The position numbers and the translations under genes are program-made. A DNA stretch of 64,000 bases from Lachnotalea sp. AF33-28. Lineage in GTDB: Bacteria; Bacillota; Clostridia; Lachnospirales; Lachnospiraceae. The stretch is from the NCBI RefSeq assembly GCF_003477885.1, contig NZ_QUEE01000002.1, forward strand, positions 446,152 to 510,151, read 5' to 3'. The notes beneath the pieces were generated by a model. That model did not search any database and was not told the DNA's origin. It saw only the letters and a list, made by a program, of their open reading frames with translations. Positions 40,337 through 47,866 of the stretch are shown one piece after another. Positions within the stretch are counted from its first letter, which is position 1; every line of letters begins with the position of its first letter.

Positions 40337-40897
40337 ATGGAGTACAGAAAGCTTTGTGCTGCCGAAATTAACCGGCAGCTGTTCTCACATTTTATCCGCC
40401 GGCAGACTGTTACCAAATGCTGGCGCAGAGAGGATGGAAAATGGGTGATAAAGGACGCCCCGTTTATAGATGACTGGGGCGAGACGGAATACCAGGAACT
40501 GGTGCGCTGTCTGATCAATACGGTGAATACGGATGGCGCGGTGTTCGGAGCGTTTGAGGGCGGAGCGCTCAAGGGCTTCGCATCCGTGGAAAGCGCGCCG
40601 ATGGGTCAAAACGGGGAGTATCTTGATTTGTCCTGCATACATGTCTCGCAGGACCTAAGGGGCCGCGGTATCGGCCGGACCCTGTTTGACATGGCATGCC
40701 GGTGGGCAAGGGAGCACGGGGCTGGTAAGCTGTATATTTCAGCTCATTCGGCTGTGGAATCCCAGGCATTTTATGAAGCCATGGGCTGCAGGGAAGCGCA
40801 GGAATATAACCGCAGGCATGTGGAGGCGGAACCCTTTGATTGCCAGCTGGAATGCGTCCTGAAAGACAGCCCGGCAAAGGATTGGGGAGGTGAATGA
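40337..40897 (+). CDS. GNAT-family N-acetyltransferase
   Basis: 186 residues from the ATG at 40337, 6 nt after AGGAAAGGA; an ATG at 40331 and GTG at 40319 are alternatives. The acetyl-CoA site is clear: LSCIHVSQDLRGRGIGRTLF, then LYISAHSAVESQAFYEAMGC. Acceptor unknown. Its TGA overlaps the next ATG (ATGA). Confidence 0.88.
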   Translation: MEYRKLCAAEINRQLFSHFIRRQTVTKCWRREDGKWVIKDAPFIDDWGETEYQELVRCLINTVNTDGAVFGAFEGGALKGFASVESAPMGQNGEYLDLSCIHVSQDLRGRGIGRTLFDMACRWAREHGAGKLYISAHSAVESQAFYEAMGCREAQEYNRRHVEAEPFDCQLECVLKDSPAKDWGGE

Positions 40898-41607
40898 GCG
40901 TGAAAAGAGCCGTTGATTTAAACGAGATATCGGACGGCAGTTTATACGGTGCCAATGATATGGTGAGAGCGGACTGCGGCGGATGCACAGGCTGTTCTGC
41001 CTGCTGCCGGGGAATGGGAAGCTCTGTCATTTTGGATCCCCTGGATATATACAGGCTGTGCACGGGTCTGAAATGTGACTTTGACATGCTTTTGGCGGGA
41101 CATCTTGAGTTAAATGTGGTGGATGCAGTGATACTGCCGAATCTGAAGATGACCGGCCCGAAGGAGAGCTGCAGCTTTTTAAGTCCTTCAGGCCGATGCG
41201 GCATTCATGCTTACCGTCCGGGAATCTGCAGGCTGTTTCCTTTGGGAAGATACTATGAAAACGGTACTTTACGTTATTTCCTGCAGGTCCATGAGTGTAA
41301 AAAGGAAAACCGCGCAAAGATCAAAGTGCGAAAATGGCTGGATATGCCGGATCTAAAACGGTATGAAAAATTTGTGACGGACTGGCATTATTTCTTAAAC
41401 GATGCTGAGGCGGCGGTGGCGCAGGAACCGGATCCGGAGATCAGAAAAGGAATCAGCCTCTATCTGCTCCAGAATTTTTACCGCAGACCATACGGCCCCA
41501 TCCGGCCTGAGCAATATGTCGGTGAGAAAGATTTTTATGAACAGTTTGACAGGCGGCTGGCAGAGGCGAGGGAGAATCTTACCATACAGCCGGAAACAAC
41601 GTGTTAA
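40894..41607 (+). CDS. YkgJ-family cysteine cluster protein
   Basis: 237 residues. CGGCTGCSACCRG near residue 28 and a later CSFLSPSGRCGIHAYRPGIC give the Cys pattern of the YkgJ/UPF0153 group, thought to bind zinc or an Fe-S cluster. Translation is coupled to the acetyltransferase by the ATGA overlap. Function unknown; some family members are linked to protein modification. Confidence 0.88.
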   Translation: MSVKRAVDLNEISDGSLYGANDMVRADCGGCTGCSACCRGMGSSVILDPLDIYRLCTGLKCDFDMLLAGHLELNVVDAVILPNLKMTGPKESCSFLSPSGRCGIHAYRPGICRLFPLGRYYENGTLRYFLQVHECKKENRAKIKVRKWLDMPDLKRYEKFVTDWHYFLNDAEAAVAQEPDPEIRKGISLYLLQNFYRRPYGPIRPEQYVGEKDFYEQFDRRLAEARENLTIQPETTC

Positions 41608-41627
41608 GTTAAAAACAGGAGGGTTTT

Positions 41628-41882
41628 ATGGGAGAATTATCACAGCTTCCCAACATCGGCAAGGTCGTGGAAGCACAGCTTAATGAAGTGGGGATCTATA
41701 CTTACGAACAGTTAAAGGAAACCGGCAGCAAACAGGCCTGGTTGAAGATTAAAGCCGTGGATGAGAGCGCATGCATCCACAGGCTTCTGGCTCTGGAAGG
41801 CGCTGTCCGCAACATCAAAAAGAGTCAGCTGCCGGAGGAAGTGAAGGCGGATTTAAGGGAATTTTACCAATCTGCTAAGTAG
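41628..41882 (+). CDS. TfoX C-terminal domain protein
   Basis: 84 residues: LSQLPNIGKVVEAQLNEVGI, TYEQLKETGSKQAWLKIK, then IHRLLALEGAVRNI, the helix-hairpin-helix-like TfoX C-domain as a separate protein. AGGAGGG precedes the ATG. Such small proteins are common in Firmicutes and their role is unknown. The mobile element carries the complementary N-domain (9823-10143). Confidence 0.88.
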   Translation: MGELSQLPNIGKVVEAQLNEVGIYTYEQLKETGSKQAWLKIKAVDESACIHRLLALEGAVRNIKKSQLPEEVKADLREFYQSAK

Positions 41883-41950
41883 GATATTTTATGCAAGTTT
41901 GCCATTGAAAAACATCGGCTGTTTTGGTATCATTTTATCTATCGAGCAGC

Positions 41951-41989
41951 AAAACGCGTAAGACCAGATTCGGTCTTGCGCGTTTTTTT
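41951..41989 (+). terminator. Terminator after the TfoX C-domain gene
   Basis: AAAACGCG-t-AAGACC pairs with GGTCTT-g-CGCG, then seven Ts. Confidence 0.9.
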
Positions 41990-41993
41990 GTTC

Positions 41994-42119
41994 TTCAATA
42001 GGAAAATACGACCTATTGAACAAAAAACGCTCCGCTTAGGATCGCACTGCGGCGGGAAGGTATTATGTCGCCAGGGCGACCCGCCGCAGGCGGAGAATCC
42101 CGCGAGCGGGATTCTTTTT
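41994..42119. repeat. Structured intergenic repeat, family 2, copy B
   Basis: TTCAATAGG/CCTATTGAA hairpin, then GCACTGCGGCGG (42044-42055), GTCGC/GCGAC and CCGCCGCAGGCGG, then AATCCCGCGAGCGGGATT. The middle part matches copy A at 39276-39325. GTGCCCG/CGGGCAC follows at 42123-42137. Confidence 0.7.
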
Positions 42120-42176
42120 CATGTGCCCGGCGGGCACACGTTCCTATTTTTAAAGCCATATTAGGAGGTTACTCAA

Positions 42177-43607
42177 ATGAATGAGCAATATGTAAATGCT
42201 TTTCTGGAAAAGGAAAAGATCGGAACGCTGATGAGAAAGTATGCAGTGCCCTGCATCATTTCACTTCTGGTTGCGGCGCTTTATAACATTGTGGATCAGA
42301 TCTTTATCGCTAACGCGGATTATCTGGGCTCAACCGGCAACGCGGCCAATACGGTTGTATTTCCCCTCACCGTGGTGGCATTAGCTGTGGCGGTCATGAT
42401 CGGAGACGGATGCTGTGCTTTTGTGAGTATCAGCCTGGGTGCCGGAGAGAAAGAAAATGCGCACAGAGGGATTGGCAGCGCTATCGTGCTCTGCCTCCTC
42501 TTAAGCGCAGTTATAACGGCGCTGTATCTGATATTCCGGGACCCGATCCTGACCATGTTCGGCGGAAGTGTCAATGAAGAAACGTTTGTGCAGTCCAAAG
42601 AATACTTTCTGTACATTACGATAGGAATCCCGTTTTATATGTTCGGCCAGGCGATGAACCCGATCATCCGTTCCGACGGAAGTCCCAAATTTGCCATGCT
42701 CTCCACGCTGGCCGGTGCGGCGCTCAACCTTATACTGGATCCGATTTTTATCTTTGCATTCCATTGGGGCATGATGGGGGCTGCGGTGGCAACGGTGATC
42801 GGCCAGGTGCTGACTGCAGCGCTGTCCGTTTATTACCTGCTGCATATGAAAGCCGTCCGGCTGAAAAAGACGAGTTTTCGTCTGCGGGGACGGCTGATCA
42901 GGCGGTTTTTATCCCTCGGAATCTGCAGCTTCCTGTCCCAGATCTCGCTCGTGGCTGCGATGGCCGCCATCAATAATATGGTGCGCAGATATGGCGCAGC
43001 AGATCCCATATTCGGACAGAACGAGTATGCTCAGATCCCCATGGCGGTGGTGGGAATCGTTATGAAATTTTTTCAGATCGTCATTTCGATAGTGGTGGGG
43101 ATGGCAGCAGGCTGTATCCCGATTGTAGGCTATAATATCGGAGCTGGCAGAAAGGACCGGGCGCGCAGCCTGTTCACCCGCCTGCTGGCTGCGGAAGCCC
43201 TGGTGGGGGCTGCCGCGATGTTTATAGTGGAGGTACTGCCGGGACAGCTGATCGCTGTCTTCGGTGCCGCCAACGAGAGTGCTTACTATACGGAATTTGC
43301 GGTGAAAGCGTTTCGCATCTATCTGTGCATGATCATCCCTGCGTGTGTGAATAAGGCTACCTTTATCTATCTGCAGTCGCTGGGTAAAGCGCTGATCTCC
43401 ACGCTGCTGTCCATGGTGCGTGAGGTGGTGTTCGGTGTGGGATTTGCACTGCTGCTGCCGAGGTTTTTCGGCCTGGACGGCGTGCTGTATTCGATGCCGG
43501 TATCAGATGCGCTGACATTTTTTCTGTCAGCTGCTGTGATCGTCTATACCTGCAGGCTCCTTGGCAAAGAACACAGAGCAGCGCATGCTCTGAATGCGGA
43601 GGGATGA
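42177..43607 (+). CDS. MATE-family efflux transporter
   Basis: 476 residues, 12 hydrophobic segments in two similar halves, with the MATE pattern: IISLLVAALYNIVDQIFIAN at the start and GMAAGCIPIVGYNIGAGRKDRA opening the second half. TTAGGAGG precedes the ATG. Exports cations or drugs with Na+ or H+ exchange; substrate unknown. Confidence 0.94.
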   Translation: MNEQYVNAFLEKEKIGTLMRKYAVPCIISLLVAALYNIVDQIFIANADYLGSTGNAANTVVFPLTVVALAVAVMIGDGCCAFVSISLGAGEKENAHRGIGSAIVLCLLLSAVITALYLIFRDPILTMFGGSVNEETFVQSKEYFLYITIGIPFYMFGQAMNPIIRSDGSPKFAMLSTLAGAALNLILDPIFIFAFHWGMMGAAVATVIGQVLTAALSVYYLLHMKAVRLKKTSFRLRGRLIRRFLSLGICSFLSQISLVAAMAAINNMVRRYGAADPIFGQNEYAQIPMAVVGIVMKFFQIVISIVVGMAAGCIPIVGYNIGAGRKDRARSLFTRLLAAEALVGAAAMFIVEVLPGQLIAVFGAANESAYYTEFAVKAFRIYLCMIIPACVNKATFIYLQSLGKALISTLLSMVREVVFGVGFALLLPRFFGLDGVLYSMPVSDALTFFLSAAVIVYTCRLLGKEHRAAHALNAEG

Positions 43608-43626
43608 CGCATATTACAGACTGCGG

Positions 43627-44925
43627 TCAGCTGCTTTCCAGCTCCCATATATGGCGATCTCTGCGAAAGGACAGACAGGTGAAGATGCCGATGAACCCTA
43701 AGAGGAAAAACAGCAGCGCGGCGCCTGATCCTTTGCCGGTTCCAAACAGCAGCGCCGGCAGGCTGCCCTTAGCCTGTCCCGCCATAAATGGTTCCGCCAC
43801 CTTATCCACCAGAACACCGCCCAGCAGATAACCCAACGGAATTGTGAAAAACTGGAGCGTATTGCGGACGGAAAATACCCGTCCCTGGATTTCGATCGGA
43901 ATGCGGGAGCGGAACAGCGCGTTCATATTAGCGTTCATAAAGGGAATAAAAATCCACCCTGATACGGCGCCCAGGCACCAGACCGCGTTGCTGCGCCCGA
44001 AAGCCAGCAGAAAGTTTTCAGTGCTCATGGAAAACAGCAGCGCATTGCAGATCACCCGCACGCGGCTTTTAGGCTGCGCCGCAAGGGAAACGAGTATGCT
44101 GCCTGTCAGATTGGCCAGCCCTGTGCAGGTATTCACCATGCCTAAAGACAGCTGGCCTGCTCCGCTTCTGGACAGCAGCATGGCGGGCAGTGCGGCGTTA
44201 TACATGGATGCGGTCAGGTTAATCGCTGCTAAAAACAGAATCAGATCCAATATGCCGCGGTTTTTCTTAAGGTAATGCAGTCCTTCCTTAGCCAGACGCC
44301 ATACGGATTCCTTCTTCTTTGAAGCAAGGAGTGCGGCTTCCGGTATTTTAATAAAAAAAGCCAGCGACAGAAAGGCAGCCGCGAATGTGATCAGGTCAAA
44401 AGCGATCACAGCGGACATGCCGAAGAAGGAAAAAACGGCGGAGGCGATGACCGGAGTCAGAATGGTGACCAGCGAGTTGGAAAAAGACTGCATGCCGCTG
44501 ACGCGCTGGACCTGTTCTTTCGGGGTCAAGAGGCTGACCGCCACGTCTGAGGCGGGCTGCTGCAGCGTATTCATGATACCGTTTAAGCCGTTGAGCAGAT
44601 ACAGATGCCAGATCATAAGGCGTCCGGAAGAGAGCAGCAGCAAAACGGCGGCCGTGCTTACGGCGGCAAAACTGTCACATACCAGCATGGTAAACTTCTT
44701 GTTCCATCGGTCGCTTAAAGCGCCTGCAAAAATGCTTAACAGCACATAAGGTGCATAGGAACAGATGGTGAGCAGAGAGGTGGACAGCGCCGAACCGGTC
44801 TGCTGATAGGCCCAGATCACCAGCGCATAGCTCGTCATAGAGCTGCCCAGTGCGGAAAAGGCCTGCGTCGCCCATAAGAGGACGAATGTGTGTAATCCTT
44901 TGAACGTATGATGAATCGTTTTCAT
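43627..44925 (-). CDS. Major facilitator superfamily exporter
   Basis: 432 residues, 12 predicted helices. Loop 2-3 carries the MFS signature GALSDRWNKKFTMLVCD; a second copy-like loop is seen mid-protein. Resembles the MefA/DrrA-like drug exporter group of Firmicutes. Convergent with the MATE gene, 19 bp apart, with no terminator between. GAAGGG lies before the ATG. Confidence 0.92.
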   Translation of the reverse strand: MKTIHHTFKGLHTFVLLWATQAFSALGSSMTSYALVIWAYQQTGSALSTSLLTICSYAPYVLLSIFAGALSDRWNKKFTMLVCDSFAAVSTAAVLLLLSSGRLMIWHLYLLNGLNGIMNTLQQPASDVAVSLLTPKEQVQRVSGMQSFSNSLVTILTPVIASAVFSFFGMSAVIAFDLITFAAAFLSLAFFIKIPEAALLASKKKESVWRLAKEGLHYLKKNRGILDLILFLAAINLTASMYNAALPAMLLSRSGAGQLSLGMVNTCTGLANLTGSILVSLAAQPKSRVRVICNALLFSMSTENFLLAFGRSNAVWCLGAVSGWIFIPFMNANMNALFRSRIPIEIQGRVFSVRNTLQFFTIPLGYLLGGVLVDKVAEPFMAGQAKGSLPALLFGTGKGSGAALLFFLLGFIGIFTCLSFRRDRHIWELESS

Positions 44926-45218
44926 GACTTTGCCCTTCTTTATCTCGTATGAATTTCAGAGTGCTCTGGATGCAGTATGAGGCGCAAAGTCTTATCGGAC
45001 AAAATTGATAGTAACTTAAAGATAAAACATATTCTTGCTTCCATACAAGTCTGTCCGAATAATGACTTTGCATGGAATGCGGTCAATACACAGCATAAAT
45101 ATCCCCCTTTCCTTCAGCGGAACTTTAATCAAAGAATACGCGGCGGCGCTTCCTGATGCAATAGAATCTTTATGACAGAACTGTTTTTTACTGATCATGA
45201 ATTTGAAAATGAAATAAC
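44926..45218. other. Intergenic stretch without a recognised feature
   Basis: About 290 bp upstream of the MFS gene. A 132-codon minus frame overlaps the MFS start in another phase and has no family likeness, so it is not called. I see no clear promoter or repeat here. Confidence 0.5.
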
Positions 45219-45261
45219 AAAAGCCTGTAACAACATATAAATCTGCTGTTATCAGGCTTTT
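45219..45261. terminator. Bidirectional terminator beside the small HTH gene
   Basis: AAAAGCCTG and CAGGCTTTTTT with inner ACA/TGT pairing; T-runs on both strands. It lies just after the stop of the leftward HTH gene. Confidence 0.8.
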
Positions 45262-45264
45262 TTA

Positions 45265-45528
45265 TCACTTTTCATATACTATTTTTCTGATCGAATGCAC
45301 CGACAGATAATAGGCTTCGGCCAGCTCATCCACCGAGCTTCCGTCCGCGTAATCCTGCCGTATCCGCGCGTTCCTCTCGTTTAACTCGGCCCGTGAACCG
45401 GACAGCTCGCCCCATTTGCGGCGCCCGTCCTTTTGGGAGGGGATATAGAGATAACCCCCTTGAACATACCGCTGAAGCTCTCTGACCAGACTGTCAGGGA
45501 GAACCAGCTCTGCTTTATAATATTTCAT
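45265..45528 (-). CDS. CD3324-family small HTH protein
   Basis: 87 residues from the ATG at 45528, 8 nt after AAGGAG (a GTG at 45537 overlaps the ribosome site). MKYYKAELVLPDSLVRELQR, then GGYLYIPSQKDGRRKWGELSG, and a C-terminal helix-turn-helix (SVDELAEAYYLSVHSIRKIV). The family occurs in Clostridia; role unknown, probably DNA-binding. Confidence 0.85.
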   Translation of the reverse strand: MKYYKAELVLPDSLVRELQRYVQGGYLYIPSQKDGRRKWGELSGSRAELNERNARIRQDYADGSSVDELAEAYYLSVHSIRKIVYEK

Positions 45529-45593
45529 GCCACTCACTCCTTGAATACAGATTTTATCGTATCTTCAAGTCGCAAAGCCGGCATGTAACGCCT

Positions 45594-45645
45594 TTTTACT
45601 CCATGCAAGCGGCGTGACAATCTGCTGGCCCTGCATGGAGTAAAA
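45594..45645. promoter_or_regulatory. 14-bp inverted repeat upstream of the HTH gene
   Basis: TTTTACTCCATGCA (45594-45607) and TGCATGGAGTAAAA (45632-45645) are perfect arms around a 24-nt spacer, about 65 bp before the HTH start. It could be an operator or an RNA hairpin. Confidence 0.55.
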
Positions 45646-45773
45646 CTTCTGTCAATCTTAATCTATGACACATGATCCTCACCGCCTCTATTTGTTTTTC
45701 TATCATTATAAGGGTATTTTGTCCGATGCGCAAGTATATTGGGGGGCAATTGCAATAACCGTAACGTCCAACG

Positions 45774-45803
45774 GTTACTGTTTACGGTTGCCGATAAAGC
45801 AGC
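45774..45803 (+). repeat. Solo end of the MITE family
   Basis: GTTACTGTTTACGGTTGCCG then ATAAAGCAGC, the terminal 30 bp of the 207-bp palindrome with two changes, next to the 3' end of the HIT gene. Confidence 0.7.
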
Positions 45804-45815
45804 AGCGATGTTCAC

Positions 45816-46286
45816 TTAGCTAAAGTATAAAGATATCTTCTCTTTTAACTGTGCAAAGAGAAAGTCCGCAGCTTCGTCTGTTATTTGTGCCGGCTTCTTA
45901 TTATCATAATGGTGTGCGAACTCATCATCCCTATATTCACGATTCTTAATAATGACCGGTTCGGCGTATCTGGGACGCATATGAAAATGAACGTGGGGAC
46001 AGGCGCAATCTGCCTTATAAGCGTCATTCATCAGGCATGACCAATTAAACATTGTCGCACCCAACTCGGATTTTAGCATTTGTTCAAGTGAGGACATAAT
46101 CACCTTTAACGAAATCCATTGCTCTATATTCAAATCAGATATACTTTGACAGTGCTCCTGGCAGACCACCATGCATCTTCCTATATAATCCTGCTTGTCC
46201 GCAAGAAATACTATCCAATCGTTATTTTCATAAAGCATCCATTTTTTATCTTGGGGAGTTAAATTGCAAAGCGCACATTCTAACAT
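45816..46286 (-). CDS. HIT-family protein
   Basis: 156 residues. The histidine triad is H98, H100, H102 in CPHVHFHMRPRY. CALC at the N-terminus and a later Cys pair suggest a structural zinc as in many HIT proteins. Likely a nucleotide phosphoramidase or diadenosine-type hydrolase; substrate unknown. AGGAGGAAG precedes the ATG. Confidence 0.92.
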   Translation of the reverse strand: MLECALCNLTPQDKKWMLYENNDWIVFLADKQDYIGRCMVVCQEHCQSISDLNIEQWISLKVIMSSLEQMLKSELGATMFNWSCLMNDAYKADCACPHVHFHMRPRYAEPVIIKNREYRDDEFAHHYDNKKPAQITDEAADFLFAQLKEKISLYFS

Positions 46287-46375
46287 CGGATCTTCCTCCT
46301 ATACGCCAAAACTTATTTTATTCTACTATCAGCATGCAGAATTGTCAAACCGCTCATCAAGGAGTACTTAGAATT

Positions 46376-46582
46376 GTTACTGTTCACGGCTGCCGATAAA
46401 GCAGCGAATGACAGGGCAGAGTATGGTCCTCATAGGGATCCCTTGAAGCCCGCCGGTTCTTTCGCTGCGTAGTTTGCAGCGTTAGAACCGCTGCGCGCTT
46501 CACGGAGCGAGAGCGCGTCCCTATGAGGACCATACTCTGCCCTGTCATTCGCGGTAGGTTTACGACAACCGTGAACAGTGAC
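46376..46582. mobile_element. MITE-like palindromic element, copy 2
   Basis: 207-bp imperfect palindrome with terminal repeats GTTACTGTTCACGG and CCGTGAACAGTGAC (13 of 14 match), 35-bp perfect inner arms (46404-46438 and 46518-46552) and a central nested hairpin. Flanked by TTAGAATT (46368-46375) and TTCGAATT (46583-46590), 7 of 8 identical, an 8-bp target duplication. The body is almost identical to copy 1, 17 kb away, so both moved or were copied recently. Confidence 0.87.
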
Positions 46583-46621
46583 TTCGAATTTCTTAAATTT
46601 TTCTGCCAATCCCATTACAGA

Positions 46622-46650
46622 TTTCCACAAAGAGAAAAGTATGGTAAAAT
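46622..46650 (+). promoter_or_regulatory. Promoter of the yeh-like operon
   Basis: TTTCCA (46622-46627), 17-bp spacer, TAAAAT (46645-46650), about 100 bp before the first gene and 40 bp after the MITE. Confidence 0.6.
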
Positions 46651-46750
46651 AGACAGAAAATGAAGCATTTATCCCAGATGCAATTGAAAAAGAACAGAGA
46701 AGTGTGTGCAAATCGTCAACCTTTGAGGTGACATAAAAAAGGAGAACAGG

Positions 46751-47866
46751 ATGGAAGAGATAAAACAAATCAAACCGCCGGTGGAGGTGCGCTGCGGGAA
46801 GGAGCTTAAAGCGCTGGCCGCCTGCGATACGGGCAGGCGGCCGGAGAACTGGAAGCTTTCGCCCAAAGCGGTGCGGACATTTATACTCGGCAGCAGAGAG
46901 CCGCTGGTATATGAAGGGGAAGAAATACATATCGAAAAAAAATATTTAGGCAACGACGCCCTGGTGGAGCGCTGTATTGTGACGCTGGCCGGAAACCGCG
47001 GCCTGATGCTGGTGGGAGAGCCGGGAACGGCTAAGACCATGCTGTCCGAGCTGCTGAGCGCCGCCATCAGCGGCACCAGCACAAACACGATCCAGGGAAC
47101 GGCAGGCACCACAGAGGACATGATCAAATATACCTGGAACTATGCCCTCCTGTTGGCTAAGGGGCCGGTGCGGGAGGCGCTGGTGCCGTCGCCGCTGTAT
47201 ATCGGGATGGACAGGGGCATCATCACCCGCTTTGAAGAGATCACCAGAACGCCGGCTGAGATTCAGGACAGCCTGATCAGCGTATTGAGTGATAAGGTGC
47301 TCAATGTGCCGGAACTGGGGGATGAGGGCCTGCTGTTTGCGAGACCGGGATTCAATGTGATCGGCACGGCCAATACCAGGGATAAGGGCGTCAATGAGAT
47401 GAGCAGCGCCTTAAAGCGCCGGTTTAACTTCGAGACGGTGATGCCGGTCCGGGATGTGGCGCTGGAAAAACAGATCATCATCAGCGAGGTTTCCCAGCTG
47501 GCGGCGGACAGCCATATCGATATGCCCGTGGATGAGGATGTGGCGGAGCTTCTGGCATCCACCTATCATGAGCTGCGGGAGGGCATATCCTCCTATGGGC
47601 ACCGCATCGACACTCCGGCCGCTGTGATGAGCACGGCGGAAGCCGTATCCGTGTACTATCAGACCATGATGACCGCATATTATTACGGGGACAGCGCCAT
47701 GGATGTGGGATGCCTGGTTCAGAACCTGACCGGCGCGGTCCGCAAGGAGACGAAGGATGATCTGGAAAAGGTGAAAAGTTATTTTAATACGGTGATCCGT
47801 GATAAAGGAAGTAGAGAGGGCGGCATATGGAAGGAATACTACGAGGCGAGGAAATATCTGCGGTAA
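46751..47866 (+). CDS. MoxR-type AAA+ ATPase (YehL-like)
   Basis: 371 residues. Walker A GEPGTAKT at 89-96; the Walker B region reads IITRFEEITRTP (FEE at 161-163), where MoxR proteins usually have ADE, so the first acidic residue is Glu. Sensor-type NVIGTANTRDKGVNEMSSAL and the arginine finger region LKRRFNFE follow. MoxR ATPases pair with VWA proteins and act as remodelling chaperones. First gene of a six-gene run; it overlaps the next by 40 nt. Strongest likeness is to E. coli YehL, judged by motifs and gene order. AGGAGAACAGG precedes the ATG. Confidence 0.9.
   Translation: MEEIKQIKPPVEVRCGKELKALAACDTGRRPENWKLSPKAVRTFILGSREPLVYEGEEIHIEKKYLGNDALVERCIVTLAGNRGLMLVGEPGTAKTMLSELLSAAISGTSTNTIQGTAGTTEDMIKYTWNYALLLAKGPVREALVPSPLYIGMDRGIITRFEEITRTPAEIQDSLISVLSDKVLNVPELGDEGLLFARPGFNVIGTANTRDKGVNEMSSALKRRFNFETVMPVRDVALEKQIIISEVSQLAADSHIDMPVDEDVAELLASTYHELREGISSYGHRIDTPAAVMSTAEAVSVYYQTMMTAYYYGDSAMDVGCLVQNLTGAVRKETKDDLEKVKSYFNTVIRDKGSREGGIWKEYYEARKYLR

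Noticed and set aside
44675..45073. 132-codon minus-strand frame
   Set aside because: Overlaps the start of the MFS gene in another phase and shows no domain or membrane pattern.
28999..46582. CRISPR-like repeats
   Set aside because: The repeated palindromes are 17 kb apart with no spacers or cas genes; they behave as insertions.
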